Notes under the pieces: generated by a model | What the model was told of the DNA's origin: nothing | Database searches by the model: none | The model's input: the letters and a program-made list of their open reading frames with translations, nothing else | Source: a virus | Length of the DNA stretch: 64,000 bases | Reading direction: 5' to 3' (one strand) | Virus record (IMG/VR): IMGVR_UViG_3300035099_000047 | Span: 62,001-126,000 of that record | Shown: piece after piece, positions 15,782 through 25,034 of the stretch | Layout of the letters: every line of letters begins with the position of its first letter | Position numbering within the stretch: position 1 is the stretch's first letter | Made by a program: the position numbers and the translations under genes

Positions 15782-16210
15782 TCACAAAGAAAGCTTGATA
15801 ATCCCGCTAGCACTCCACTGCAACACAAAGTTTTGGGCCTTCCGGCTCTTCACCATTCCAAAGCCTATGTGACCTATCAGAGGTGAGTCTGCTGGGGTGG
15901 TAACCAGCCGGTACAATACAGCATGAGCGGGGGACACAGTCACCACTGGCCAAATAACATCATCTGCGTCAAACACGCAAGTACCAGCAACTTTGTCCAA
16001 AGTAAAACTACCATTCCTCAACCGTACCCCTCCCGCTGTATAATTGGTACCTGTCACTTCATCGGTTACTATGTCCGACCAATAAACTTGGTTTTTGTAA
16101 TCTGGTATGTATTTGTCACTGAGCAGTGCACACTTGATTATGTTGTTGACCAGCGATATTTGACCATTGGCCATCGCTTTCAAATAATTCAAGAACAATC
16201 CGCAGGTCAT
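15782..16210 (-). CDS. phage structural protein (tail-associated), 142 aa
   Basis: The ATG at 16210 is chosen because AAAGGGGAAGC precedes it; a longer frame would overlap the Cys-repeat gene. The sequence (LYRLVTTPADSPLIGHIGFG and TCVFDADDVIWPVVT) matches a common small phage virion protein that tracks with fibre genes. Beta-rich, soluble, no Cys tetrads. Confidence 0.6.
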   Translation of the reverse strand: MTCGLFLNYLKAMANGQISLVNNIIKCALLSDKYIPDYKNQVYWSDIVTDEVTGTNYTAGGVRLRNGSFTLDKVAGTCVFDADDVIWPVVTVSPAHAVLYRLVTTPADSPLIGHIGFGMVKSRKAQNFVLQWSASGIIKLSL

Positions 16211-16221
16211 AGCTTCCCCTT

Positions 16222-17370
16222 TCACACCTGTTGCTGTTGTTGGCATCGACCTTGACAACCATACTCACAGGCATTCTGACATTCGGTCTCACAAGCAGCT
16301 TGGCATCCTATAGCACAAGCTGTAGTGCAAGTGAGTTGTTGACCTGCTTGGCACTTTTGCTCACAGGCGTAAGCACATCCCGGTATTTGATTTCCTGATT
16401 GACATTTTTGTTCACATTTGGTAGTACAACCCCCTGTTTGAGCTCCCGTTTGACATGATTTTTCACATTGATTTTCACACGAAGTTTCACACGAAGCCTC
16501 ACACCCTCGACGAGGGACTTGATAACTAACTTGGCACACCGTGTTGCAACCAGGGGACTGTCGATGGCTTTGACAAGAAACCTGGCAAGATCTTACACAA
16601 CCTGGCACCTGCCCACTGGCCTCGCAATTAGATTGACAAACACTATCACATCCCAAAAATTGAAGCTTGGATTGGCATTTGGTTTCACATTGCCCCTGAC
16701 AACCCCCTTCGCAGTGGGTTTCACACCTAGCCGTGCAGTTACGTGCCTGATTACCTTGTTGACAACTGACTTCACAAATCTGTTGGCAATCGTATTCACA
16801 AGCTACTTGACATTTATCAGTACACCCCGGGGTTTGGTACCCTTGAGTACAACTCAATTCGCAACTTGTACCACAGCCTGCAGTTTGACTCCCTGATTGA
16901 CAAGTCACCTCACAAGTGTCAGAACAACCAGGGGTTTGACTGCCTTTTTGACAGGTGGTTTGACAAGTGTCTGAGCAGCCGACTGATTGACTCCCTGATT
17001 GGCAAGAAACTTGGCAACGGTCTTGGCAACCTGATTGGCAAGTTGTTTCACACTTCGTGGAGCACCCTTGAGCTTGGTGACCTGCTTGGCAATGAAGTTC
17101 ACACAGGGTCTGACACCCAGATTGACACACCAATTGACAATGAGATTCACAACTGCTTTGGCAAGTGACTTCGCAAGTGGTACCACATCCGGCTACCTGG
17201 TTCCCTGCTTGGCATACGTTTTCGCACAGGTTTTGACAATTAGCTTGGCAAGTCTGTTCGCACTTCGTTTGGCACCCCGCTTGACACCTCAATTCACAAG
17301 CTGAAGTGCAACCAGCGGCTTGATACCCAGCTTGGCAACCCACTTGGCAAGTTTCAGTGCAACCTGGCAT
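16222..17370 (-). CDS. pure Cys-tetrad-repeat protein, 382 aa
   Basis: The whole chain is repeat: runs of C-x3-C with Q or E after most Cys (for example CEVTCQSSCESHC), broken by the spacer x-x-G-x-Q-x-x-G-C. By my count about 75 of 382 residues are Cys. No globular domain, signal peptide or membrane segment. A good ribosome site (GGTAGGAG) precedes the ATG. It lies 16 nt downstream of the 1370-residue Cys-repeat gene. This many thiols would require extensive disulfides, metal/Fe-S binding or enzymatic crosslinking; the radical SAM enzyme in the same cluster makes the last option attractive. I know of no characterised relative. Confidence 0.7.
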   Translation of the reverse strand: MPGCTETCQVGCQAGYQAAGCTSACELRCQAGCQTKCEQTCQANCQNLCENVCQAGNQVAGCGTTCEVTCQSSCESHCQLVCQSGCQTLCELHCQAGHQAQGCSTKCETTCQSGCQDRCQVSCQSGSQSVGCSDTCQTTCQKGSQTPGCSDTCEVTCQSGSQTAGCGTSCELSCTQGYQTPGCTDKCQVACEYDCQQICEVSCQQGNQARNCTARCETHCEGGCQGQCETKCQSKLQFLGCDSVCQSNCEASGQVPGCVRSCQVSCQSHRQSPGCNTVCQVSYQVPRRGCEASCETSCENQCEKSCQTGAQTGGCTTKCEQKCQSGNQIPGCAYACEQKCQAGQQLTCTTACAIGCQAACETECQNACEYGCQGRCQQQQQV

Positions 17371-17386
17371 TTTCAGCTCCTACCTT

Positions 17387-20300
17387 TTAGACAGAAGGCT
17401 GAGCGTAAACCTGACAACCTGCAACTTGACAGTTTAACTGACAACCAGTTGCTTCACAAGCAATCTGACATTGTAGTTGACACACAGCCTCGCAAACTGA
17501 TTGACACCGCTCGGAGCACCCAACCACTTGGGCTATAGGTTCACAACCAGATTGGCAACTGCCTCCCTGGCAAAGCGTAGTACAACCACTTACTTGATTC
17601 CAAGCTTCACAAGCAGTATGGCAATCGGTTTCTCTACGAGTTTCACAAGCTGCAGCTTGACAAGTGAGTTCACAAAGCGCCTGGCAATCATATTGACAGA
17701 CAATTTTACATGGAATGTCGCCAGTTCCACTCTCCAAACCCCCAACTTGACAAGCTACTTGACATTGGCTTATGCAATCCCTAAACTGCTTCCATGTTTC
17801 ACAATAGTTTACACAAGAGAACTGGTTTTGAGTCTGACAAGTCACAACTTGACAAGAACCCTGATAAGAGGTGAGGCAGCCAGTGTAGTCAGTTTGAGAT
17901 TGGCTCTGACAAGTTCCACTTTGACACACGGGTTGGCACCAGGATTGACAAGTTGTTTCACAAGGCTCTCCTGTAGGATATTGTGCAACCCACAAACTCC
18001 CTCCATATTGATAGTACGTTTGACAATGTTTCTGACAAGTTGTTTGGCAGTCCAGTTGACAGCTGCCCATGCACTCACCTACTTGGGCCTCCCCTTGACA
18101 AAACCTTTGACATACATTTTCACATTCATACTGGCAATCAGTCATACAAGTAGTTTCACAACTTGTACTAACACAACTTGAGTATTGGCTCAGGGTCTGG
18201 CAAGGAGCCATTTGGCACTTGGTCTGGCAAGTCCGAGAACATCCCAGTTGGGTTCGAGTTTCACAAGAATTAGCTTGACAATTATATTGACAACTTTGCT
18301 GACAACGTGAACCGCAAGGCGAAACTTGAACATCACCACAACCCAATGCTGCCCAAAGTTCCTGACAATCGGATTCACAATGGGTTTCACAATAAGTGGT
18401 ACACGGACCTTCGTAATGAGTTTGGCAATCATCTTGACAGTGGTATTCACAATGGGAAGCGCAACCCGTTTCGCATTCAGTTTCACACGAGGCTTGGCAT
18501 TTAGTGGTGCACCCCGTGGTTTTGGGGGTTTGATACCGAACTTCTAATGTCAAGTTATTGTATCCTATGCGGGCGTGCCCACCAGTCTGGCTCAAATGGA
18601 ACAAGCTTTGTAGCATAAATTCCACTGAATCGGTAGCTCCCCCTAACCCTTCAGAAATCCCGTGGATGCTTCCGGGATTCATGTAAAGCCAATCATTTTC
18701 TACTCCAAAGACCCTCCTACCCCACCACAAAATTGATGGAATAGCTGTATTACAATTCACTCCGGCTGCCCCATATTGAACAAAATCCTGAACTCCTACG
18801 TTATCCCATATCAAGCATCGAGTATTCATGCCAATAAATCGAACCCCTACCACCGTGGCATTGTCTGGTATACCAAATATCTCCTTCCAAGAGCCTACCA
18901 ATCTCCAGGTAATTGTAGTCTCAAATGGCATGCGGTATGGTTTGTCATCCCTGTACAATTCACTGTAAATGTAGCCAGAGGGGTCCCAACCCCCAATACG
19001 GGTACTCAGTTCCCCAGCGAGATACCATTTCCCGGATCCACTGGTTTCCCTAGGATCAGTTGTAAAATTCCAGGAACGCTCCGCTCGCAATGTAATCTTG
19101 GGTATATCCGCTTGATTAGCTGAGGTACAACCAGTAGTGCAATCAGAATGGCAACCTACCGTACAATCTGTAGTACATCCACCAGTACAACTTAGCTGAC
19201 AAGTACCGCCCTCACAAGTCTGAGTACCTGCTGTGCAACCACCAGTACATCCACCAGTACACCAGCTAGTACACCCACTTGTGCAAGGGTAATCCAAGTG
19301 CTGAATCTGGCAACCAGTAGTGCAAGCTTCCTGACAAATCAATTGGCAAGTGGTCTCGCATATCGTGGGCTCCAACATATGGGTAGTCACTGACCATTGT
19401 TCTGCTATTTGGTCCCCCAACTTCTTGCGGCCTACTCGTTTACTCAACAGCAAATAGAACACCTGACTGCGATGGGGTATTTTCAATGAGTTGTGTGCAT
19501 AGACATACAGATGGGGTACCAACGGGCTCCAACCAATTAGCTGCTCCCCCGTAGGGGCATATCGGTAGTCCCGATCGTACAACATCAAGTGGGTAATCTC
19601 ACCCAAATTCACATCCGGAGCGCTGAATACAATCTGACCGTAATTGCGAAATGCACTAACGATGGTGCCTGGCACGCTGTTCGGATCTATACCTGCTTCA
19701 ACTAAGAAGTCCAGGGCTTCATCCAAACTCACCCGGGCCCAAGCATTATGGGGTTCCCGATGATAACCACTTGCAGTCTTGGGCTCATTTACTGGGAGTT
19801 CTCCATACCAACCGCAAAAGCTGCGACTCATAGCCACAAAGGTACCACTAGTGCTACTGCCTGGATGCCAGCTAGTGGTAAAGTTAACAGTTGGACTGGT
19901 ACCAGAAATGAAATCCACCTCTTGCGATGAAGGACTAAAAGTCAAGGGTGGATAGTCATACCACAAGGGCATCACGGTATAGTGGCCCGGTGGCACAACC
20001 ATATTTGCCAAGCCTTCTCTGTTCGTAACCCCCCAGTAAGCAACAGGATGACCATTGGAATCTTCCCCATAAATCACCACCTCAACATTGGCTACCTGAG
20101 CTCCGGTCATGACCACTGAAGGGGAGGCATGTGGATCAGAGGTACTTGGAGGGGTAGAATGAGGTAACTCCATTGTCAGGTTGCAAGGACCATAAGTCGT
20201 GGTAATCGTTTGGCTGATTGTTTGACAAGTTTCAGCCGTGGTCAGGCACCCCTTGGTCTCATCTGGGTTTGGGCTACCCCACATGCCTTGATAACCAGTT

Positions 20301-21499
20301 GGCGGAGATCCGCATTCTGCTGCACTAGAACAAGTGCCCCCTGGTGGAGTGCAACCAGATAGTTGAGCGGGGGTTTGGCAGGCTAATTCACAAGCGTCCT
20401 GACAAGAGTACTGAATGCTGGTTTGGCAATGGGCTTGACAGTAACCCTTGCAAGTTTCCTCATAACTTTGACAAGTACCTTGACAGTGTTGCTGACACTG
20501 CTGCCGACAGGAACTTTGACAAGAGCTTTGGCAGGTATCCTGACAATAACTTTGACATGGGTCTTCGCAACCCTGTTCACAAGCCTCTTGGCAAAAGAAC
20601 ATGCAAGCGTTTTGACATTTATGTTCACACCGAGCTTGGCATACTGGTTCACAGGAGCTTTTGCAACTTAATTCGCACAAAGCAGCGCATTTGGTCTGAC
20701 AACTTAGCTGACATGCTCCAGTGCAAGTAAGAGTGAGTGATTCATCATCTGCTATGAGATTGGATGGTTCTTCGTCGAACAAAGCAACCATTCTGCTACC
20801 ATCCGCCCCATCGCAGGTTTCCTTAACCCAGTCGGGGTAGTCTTCAGTGCATATCGGTACCGGCGGCAACACCTGAATTGGCACCACCTCTTGCAAATCG
20901 TGAACCAAAGACAATGCATCTGGATAGCTAAGCTGACCAGGCACCAGCCCGGAATGGTTTGTACATCGTAGATCAACAGGACCCTCCCATGGCAACACAG
21001 ACTCTAACACTGCCCCCATACGGAGGCCATATGGAATACTGCTAGTAAACAACACTCGAGCAGCACGGTAAGGGTGGCTTAGGGACTGACTGGCCGAATA
21101 ATCCACCGTTTCATTCAAACTACCTTTGTACAACTCCACTGGGTTGTAATTACCCAGTCCCTTCAACTTCATCATCCTGATCCAGCTTAACACCAATCCC
21201 TTGATCTTGTAGCTGTTCACCAACTCCTTGGCATACTCCCTTTGGTGGAACAGAGGTAGTTCCTGGGGGCTCTCACTACCCAATGCCTTGGTCAACAAGG
21301 CCAATATCAGAGAGCTAGTGGATTCCAAATTGATCAATCCCCGCAGACCTTCGATCAAGCCTGCAGTGGAATCTATTTGTTCTTGGATCGCAGCCAGAAT
21401 CTGCTGCAAGATAGGGCCACCGGGGAGATCGCCAGAGGCATCAGAGTCCTTCTGGCGTAGAACCAGGGGTAGCAGATCATATGCACCGATCTTGGTCAT
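17387..21499 (-). CDS. giant tail protein: gpI-like domain plus three Cys-tetrad blocks, 1370 aa
   Basis: Residues 1-180 match the P2 gpI-like tail domain also found at the C-terminus of the LamG protein (AYDLLPLVLRQKDSDASGD). Cys-tetrad block 1 spans about 259-390. An Ig/SdrD-like domain follows (EVVIYGEDSNGHPVAYWGV), then a second globular domain, then Cys block 2 (about 705-790, CTSGCTSWCTGGC). A jellyroll like that of the 794-residue protein comes next (WRLVGSWKEIFGIPDNATVV) and a third Cys block runs from about 985 to the end. Position directly after the J-like baseplate gene fits a tail-fibre connector/adhesin. Likely the central fibre of the cluster. Confidence 0.72.
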   Translation of the reverse strand: MTKIGAYDLLPLVLRQKDSDASGDLPGGPILQQILAAIQEQIDSTAGLIEGLRGLINLESTSSLILALLTKALGSESPQELPLFHQREYAKELVNSYKIKGLVLSWIRMMKLKGLGNYNPVELYKGSLNETVDYSASQSLSHPYRAARVLFTSSIPYGLRMGAVLESVLPWEGPVDLRCTNHSGLVPGQLSYPDALSLVHDLQEVVPIQVLPPVPICTEDYPDWVKETCDGADGSRMVALFDEEPSNLIADDESLTLTCTGACQLSCQTKCAALCELSCKSSCEPVCQARCEHKCQNACMFFCQEACEQGCEDPCQSYCQDTCQSSCQSSCRQQCQQHCQGTCQSYEETCKGYCQAHCQTSIQYSCQDACELACQTPAQLSGCTPPGGTCSSAAECGSPPTGYQGMWGSPNPDETKGCLTTAETCQTISQTITTTYGPCNLTMELPHSTPPSTSDPHASPSVVMTGAQVANVEVVIYGEDSNGHPVAYWGVTNREGLANMVVPPGHYTVMPLWYDYPPLTFSPSSQEVDFISGTSPTVNFTTSWHPGSSTSGTFVAMSRSFCGWYGELPVNEPKTASGYHREPHNAWARVSLDEALDFLVEAGIDPNSVPGTIVSAFRNYGQIVFSAPDVNLGEITHLMLYDRDYRYAPTGEQLIGWSPLVPHLYVYAHNSLKIPHRSQVFYLLLSKRVGRKKLGDQIAEQWSVTTHMLEPTICETTCQLICQEACTTGCQIQHLDYPCTSGCTSWCTGGCTGGCTAGTQTCEGGTCQLSCTGGCTTDCTVGCHSDCTTGCTSANQADIPKITLRAERSWNFTTDPRETSGSGKWYLAGELSTRIGGWDPSGYIYSELYRDDKPYRMPFETTITWRLVGSWKEIFGIPDNATVVGVRFIGMNTRCLIWDNVGVQDFVQYGAAGVNCNTAIPSILWWGRRVFGVENDWLYMNPGSIHGISEGLGGATDSVEFMLQSLFHLSQTGGHARIGYNNLTLEVRYQTPKTTGCTTKCQASCETECETGCASHCEYHCQDDCQTHYEGPCTTYCETHCESDCQELWAALGCGDVQVSPCGSRCQQSCQYNCQANSCETRTQLGCSRTCQTKCQMAPCQTLSQYSSCVSTSCETTCMTDCQYECENVCQRFCQGEAQVGECMGSCQLDCQTTCQKHCQTYYQYGGSLWVAQYPTGEPCETTCQSWCQPVCQSGTCQSQSQTDYTGCLTSYQGSCQVVTCQTQNQFSCVNYCETWKQFRDCISQCQVACQVGGLESGTGDIPCKIVCQYDCQALCELTCQAAACETRRETDCHTACEAWNQVSGCTTLCQGGSCQSGCEPIAQVVGCSERCQSVCEAVCQLQCQIACEATGCQLNCQVAGCQVYAQPSV

Positions 21500-21508
21500 G
21501 ATCTGCTC

Positions 21509-23518
21509 CTAGTCACTAAGCAGATCTACTATAAAAGTCCCCGGTACGACCAACTGGTTCTTTTCTACTGGTATGTCCCCAGCCACCACGCTCAGCAACT
21601 GCGTATAGTTGGTGGCAATGCTAGTTTCAGCACTAGGGGCATTGGTAAACGTAAACTCATAGGCTCCGGTTTCATAATCAATCACAGCCACCTTGGTATC
21701 ATCTTTATTTCCAACCAAACGACCATGACCGTCATCTGTTACCACTTGAACTCCATCAGTAAAAGCCACAGTGTTTTTGATCAACGGAGGGTAAGTGAGT
21801 TTGCCCGTGAAGGTGCGGGTAATGCCATTAGTCGTAGCAATATCAGTTTCATTGCGTAGGTACTGCAATGGGTAGCGGTACTCAATTTTAATCTCAGCAT
21901 TCAGTGGTACCGCTTCTCTCAAGGTGAAATTCAAATCCCCAGTGGCATAATCCACCGTGTTCTCAGCCGTAGGATCCACATCCCCAATCAAACGCCCATC
22001 TCCGTTGTCTGTAATCACCAAAGTGTCAGCCTTAATGGTAATGCTACTAGGGCGGGGCACTTGCTGAGTGGTGTAATCAAACTGAGTAGTATGTCCGTCT
22101 GACAATCCAATCAATTCAGTTTTCTTGTAGGTAGCGGTCACAAGCCGTACCAAACTGTGCTCCACCCCGCTAGAGGCCTGTATAGTGCTGTAAAGCTTGC
22201 TCATGCGTACAGCCGTGCCAGGCTGATTACTTGGGTTGTTTAACAACGCCGTTAGGGCATAGTTGACATTGGTCAAAGTTTCGCTATTGCTTAGAAGGCC
22301 GTTTGGCACCACCCCTACATCCAGATCCAAGTACACTATGTTACCGTCCAACACATCCACATCTACGGTAATGATACGCACTGCTCCAGTGCCGTTGTTG
22401 TTAAAATAGGCAGATACTGCGTTTTTCAAGCCTTCGCTGGGAGGTACTATGTTACCCAATTCATTTCGTGCCCACAAGTATAAGTCTACAAGGTTGCTCT
22501 CTGGTACATTTTGATGAAGTTGTGCCTTGGCGTGAGACGGAGCACCGTAAATGGGATCTTTGAAGGTAGAAGCCAAGGTATCAAAATCAGATTCTGTAAC
22601 TGCGCGGCCGTTGGCCACCACCGATTTCGGGGCCCAAAACTTAGCGTGGTCAATTGTTTCTTTTTCTTCACCACCGCTACCACGTTCATTGTTGTACAGA
22701 GCCACGTCTACTGTTTGAATTGGCATGGTACCACTCAAGTTACCTGGTACCGATACATCAATATCCCCAATAGGCACATTGCCAACCACTCCGCCTCCTA
22801 TACGATAACTACATGAAATGGTAGCATTCTTGGTAGGTATTTGACCGCTGGTGCCGTCCCCAAATTTCACGTATCCATAGTCATCCACATCGGTGCGTAC
22901 ACTGTAACTTTGGTCCACTCCACTGCTGTAAACCAACGATTCTACTTCGTCCCAAGCGAAGCCATCTACAGTTACACTCAAGCTACCATCAATCAACGGA
23001 GTGCTGGAGAGCTTGAACTCTTGAAATGCGGTACCATCGCTAGTGAATTCATCAGTAACAGTTAGCCCTTGGACAAAAGTAAGATCCGCTGTCAAGTGAC
23101 CAGCCGGTATGGTTTGGTCCGTTAGACTTTCAAACTTGACTCCCGTTACACTGCTGATTTCCGTGTGTGCAGGTATCACGGTGTCATAGGTTTGAATAGA
23201 TGGAAGAGTAGCCGTGAGAAGGACTGAGGCGCTAGTAGCTGGCCGAAGGTTATACCCTATGAGCCTGCAGAGCAAAATCACACTTTCTCGATCTTTGGCT
23301 GTAGGGAGGAATTGTTCGTTGCAATAAGTGTCTATCATGAAGGAAAGGGAATCAAACGTAAATGCAACTAGCTCCATTAGGCAGGTCCCAATTGAGCTTT
23401 CAGTAAAGTCTTTCCATGTATTGGGAAACCTGGCCCGAATGTTGGCCTGAAGCGCAGCAAGTATCGTGGAATAGTCTTGATTTGTATAGTCTATTGCAGG
23501 AGTAGTGGTCATCCTCAC
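21509..23518 (-). CDS. baseplate wedge protein, J/gp6-like, 669 aa
   Basis: N-terminal YTNQDYSTILAALQANIRARFPN and SFMIDTYCNEQFLPTA, then RLIGYNLRPATSASV, are characteristic of Baseplate_J family proteins. The C-terminal part has two copies of a small beta domain with the signature DNGDGRLIGDVDPTAENTVDYATG; a similar domain is inserted in the major capsid protein. Builds the baseplate ring that carries the fibres. Overlaps the gp25-like gene by 4 nt. Confidence 0.88.
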   Translation of the reverse strand: MRMTTTPAIDYTNQDYSTILAALQANIRARFPNTWKDFTESSIGTCLMELVAFTFDSLSFMIDTYCNEQFLPTAKDRESVILLCRLIGYNLRPATSASVLLTATLPSIQTYDTVIPAHTEISSVTGVKFESLTDQTIPAGHLTADLTFVQGLTVTDEFTSDGTAFQEFKLSSTPLIDGSLSVTVDGFAWDEVESLVYSSGVDQSYSVRTDVDDYGYVKFGDGTSGQIPTKNATISCSYRIGGGVVGNVPIGDIDVSVPGNLSGTMPIQTVDVALYNNERGSGGEEKETIDHAKFWAPKSVVANGRAVTESDFDTLASTFKDPIYGAPSHAKAQLHQNVPESNLVDLYLWARNELGNIVPPSEGLKNAVSAYFNNNGTGAVRIITVDVDVLDGNIVYLDLDVGVVPNGLLSNSETLTNVNYALTALLNNPSNQPGTAVRMSKLYSTIQASSGVEHSLVRLVTATYKKTELIGLSDGHTTQFDYTTQQVPRPSSITIKADTLVITDNGDGRLIGDVDPTAENTVDYATGDLNFTLREAVPLNAEIKIEYRYPLQYLRNETDIATTNGITRTFTGKLTYPPLIKNTVAFTDGVQVVTDDGHGRLVGNKDDTKVAVIDYETGAYEFTFTNAPSAETSIATNYTQLLSVVAGDIPVEKNQLVVPGTFIVDLLSD

Positions 23519-23925
23519 GCTCCAACTATGAACGAGGTTGTTTGCGGTTCAGAACGAGGTTGGTAGCGGTCACGATACACAACGCTGACCAACACCTTAC
23601 TACCATTTTCTTCCGGTATGGAAGAGTTGACTGATATGACTTCCAATCGAGGGTCCCACTTGGGCACCACTCGCTGAACAATAGCAGTCAAATCGCCCTG
23701 CACCCGGGCCCCGGCAGGTTCAAACAGTAGTTCCATAATGTTACTACCAAACTCACACAGCATCACCCGCTCACCTAGCATAGTCATGATTATCATTTCC
23801 ACAGAAGAGGCGAGCACATCATGATCATTTTTGATTTCAAAGTAACTCTTAAGATTCGATCCCCATGGCCAAGCCATTCCACCGTAATTGAACGAATTGG
23901 CCAAGGGAGTTGGGAGCGTAGACAT
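23515..23925 (-). CDS. gp25-like baseplate wedge protein, 136 aa
   Basis: GPW/gp25 family: the ASSVEMIIMTMLGERVMLCEFGSN motif followed by EVISVNSSIPEENG and a C-terminal beta strand. Length is normal for gp25. Sits in the usual order between the spike (V/gp5) and J/gp6 genes. Sheath polymerisation starts from this protein in known contractile tails. Confidence 0.88.
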   Translation of the reverse strand: MSTLPTPLANSFNYGGMAWPWGSNLKSYFEIKNDHDVLASSVEMIIMTMLGERVMLCEFGSNIMELLFEPAGARVQGDLTAIVQRVVPKWDPRLEVISVNSSIPEENGSKVLVSVVYRDRYQPRSEPQTTSFIVGA

Positions 23926-23927
23926 GA

Positions 23928-24842
23928 TTAGCGGTCCTTGAAACCCTTGACGTGCCGGGCATTTGCTTTGATTTCACTTGGGCTCATCACAATACTACTA
24001 CTCACACTGATAGGGGAATACATGTTGGAGCCATCCGGCTGTGGGCTTTCCTGAATGCCGGTTTTGCTTGGCCCTAACCCCAATTGACCCGCCGTTTGGC
24101 CCGTGCTGTCGATGCATCGCAGAGTGAGCTTGCTACCCCTGAAATTACTGAGCACTGGCTGACCGTCCTTGTCATTCCCATCCAGGCCTGCTATTGGATT
24201 GCCCGAGTTATCACATTCCACATTGGCAATCACATCTACATAGACCCCTTTGACCTTGATTTTGTCATCGCTTTGAACTGTGAATGGGTACTTGCTTTTC
24301 ACTGTCATCTTGTGCCGTTTCAAGTCCATTTTGATGTAGGTGTCGTACTCCCCATGTTTACCTGGTGTACGAGTTTCTTCTCCTGTATCAGGATCTCGTT
24401 CTACTGTATCATCTCGACCTGCATAAATCTCCACACTTTCATCACTCACCAAGCGCACCATCTGACCACCTCTGGTGCGCCACATCTTGATGTCTGGATA
24501 GCGGTAGGTATTGGCGTACTTAGCCTTGCCTGGGAATTCACTGTGAGAGAACCAACCGCCCAACCAACAAGGGGCTGCAGGATCACCCCCCTCAAACACC
24601 ACCATTACCAAAGATTGGACTGGGGGTATATCCACAAACCCACAGTTGGAGCCAGAGCTAGGGAACATGGGGAATGCCCATGGGAGTTGATCTGCAGTGG
24701 CATTGTTGCCATGAATCAAGGGCACCCGCACCTTGAGTCGCCCACAATGGGTGTTGCGAGGTTCATCCCGGTCATCTTTGAGAACAACACCTCGGTAGAT
24801 TCCAAGGTATCGTGGACCATCGGGCGTTTGGATGAGGGTCAA
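23928..24842 (-). CDS. baseplate spike protein (gpV/gp5/VgrG-type OB fold), 304 aa
   Basis: RYLGIYRGVVLKDDRDEPR then GRLKVRVPLIHG and VVFEGGDPAAPCWLGGWF are the OB-fold pattern of gp5/gpV spikes. The middle has a beta-helix-like charged stretch. There is no lysozyme domain of the T4 gp5 type. Forms the membrane-piercing tip under the hub. Confidence 0.85.
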   Translation of the reverse strand: MTLIQTPDGPRYLGIYRGVVLKDDRDEPRNTHCGRLKVRVPLIHGNNATADQLPWAFPMFPSSGSNCGFVDIPPVQSLVMVVFEGGDPAAPCWLGGWFSHSEFPGKAKYANTYRYPDIKMWRTRGGQMVRLVSDESVEIYAGRDDTVERDPDTGEETRTPGKHGEYDTYIKMDLKRHKMTVKSKYPFTVQSDDKIKVKGVYVDVIANVECDNSGNPIAGLDGNDKDGQPVLSNFRGSKLTLRCIDSTGQTAGQLGLGPSKTGIQESPQPDGSNMYSPISVSSSIVMSPSEIKANARHVKGFKDR

Positions 24843-24861
24843 TTTAGTTTCCTATCCACAT

Positions 24862-24949
24862 TAACTTGCCGTTTAACGTGAAAGTGTAACCACTCCCAAA
24901 ATGGCGAGCAAGCCGCAACAATCCGCGTTATCTCACCGTTTAACGTGAA
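24862..24949 (-). promoter_or_regulatory. conserved intergenic module, copy C, with tandem TTCACGTTAAACGG
   Basis: On the minus strand GGCTTGCTCGCC, TGGGA, GGTTACACTTTCACGTTAAACGGCAAGTTAA, matching copy A. TTGCTC and TACACT are 17 nt apart. TTCACGTTAAACGG occurs twice (24883-24870 and 24949-24936). It lies 20 nt upstream of the spike gene start, so promoter or operator function is likely. Confidence 0.5.
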
Positions 24950-24964
24950 TTGTCCGGTGCTTGA

Positions 24965-25034
24965 CTAAAACTACCAACAGCCCTTGCTGCGCTTGTTAGA
25001 CAACAATCTACGTGGCTCTACGGGGCTGTTTTAG
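24965..25034 (-). terminator. stem-loop at the end of the hub gene
   Basis: CTAAAAC and ACAGCCC near 25034-25023 are complementary to GGGCTGT (24983-24977) and GTTTTAG (24971-24965) on the transcript, giving a long-looped stem that overlaps the hub gene stop. It may be a terminator or processing site; no strong T-run follows. Confidence 0.4.

Noticed and set aside
11389-21499. CRISPR array suggested by dense short repeats
   Set aside because: The repeats are codon-level (Cys tetrads) within open frames, with no constant repeat-spacer structure.
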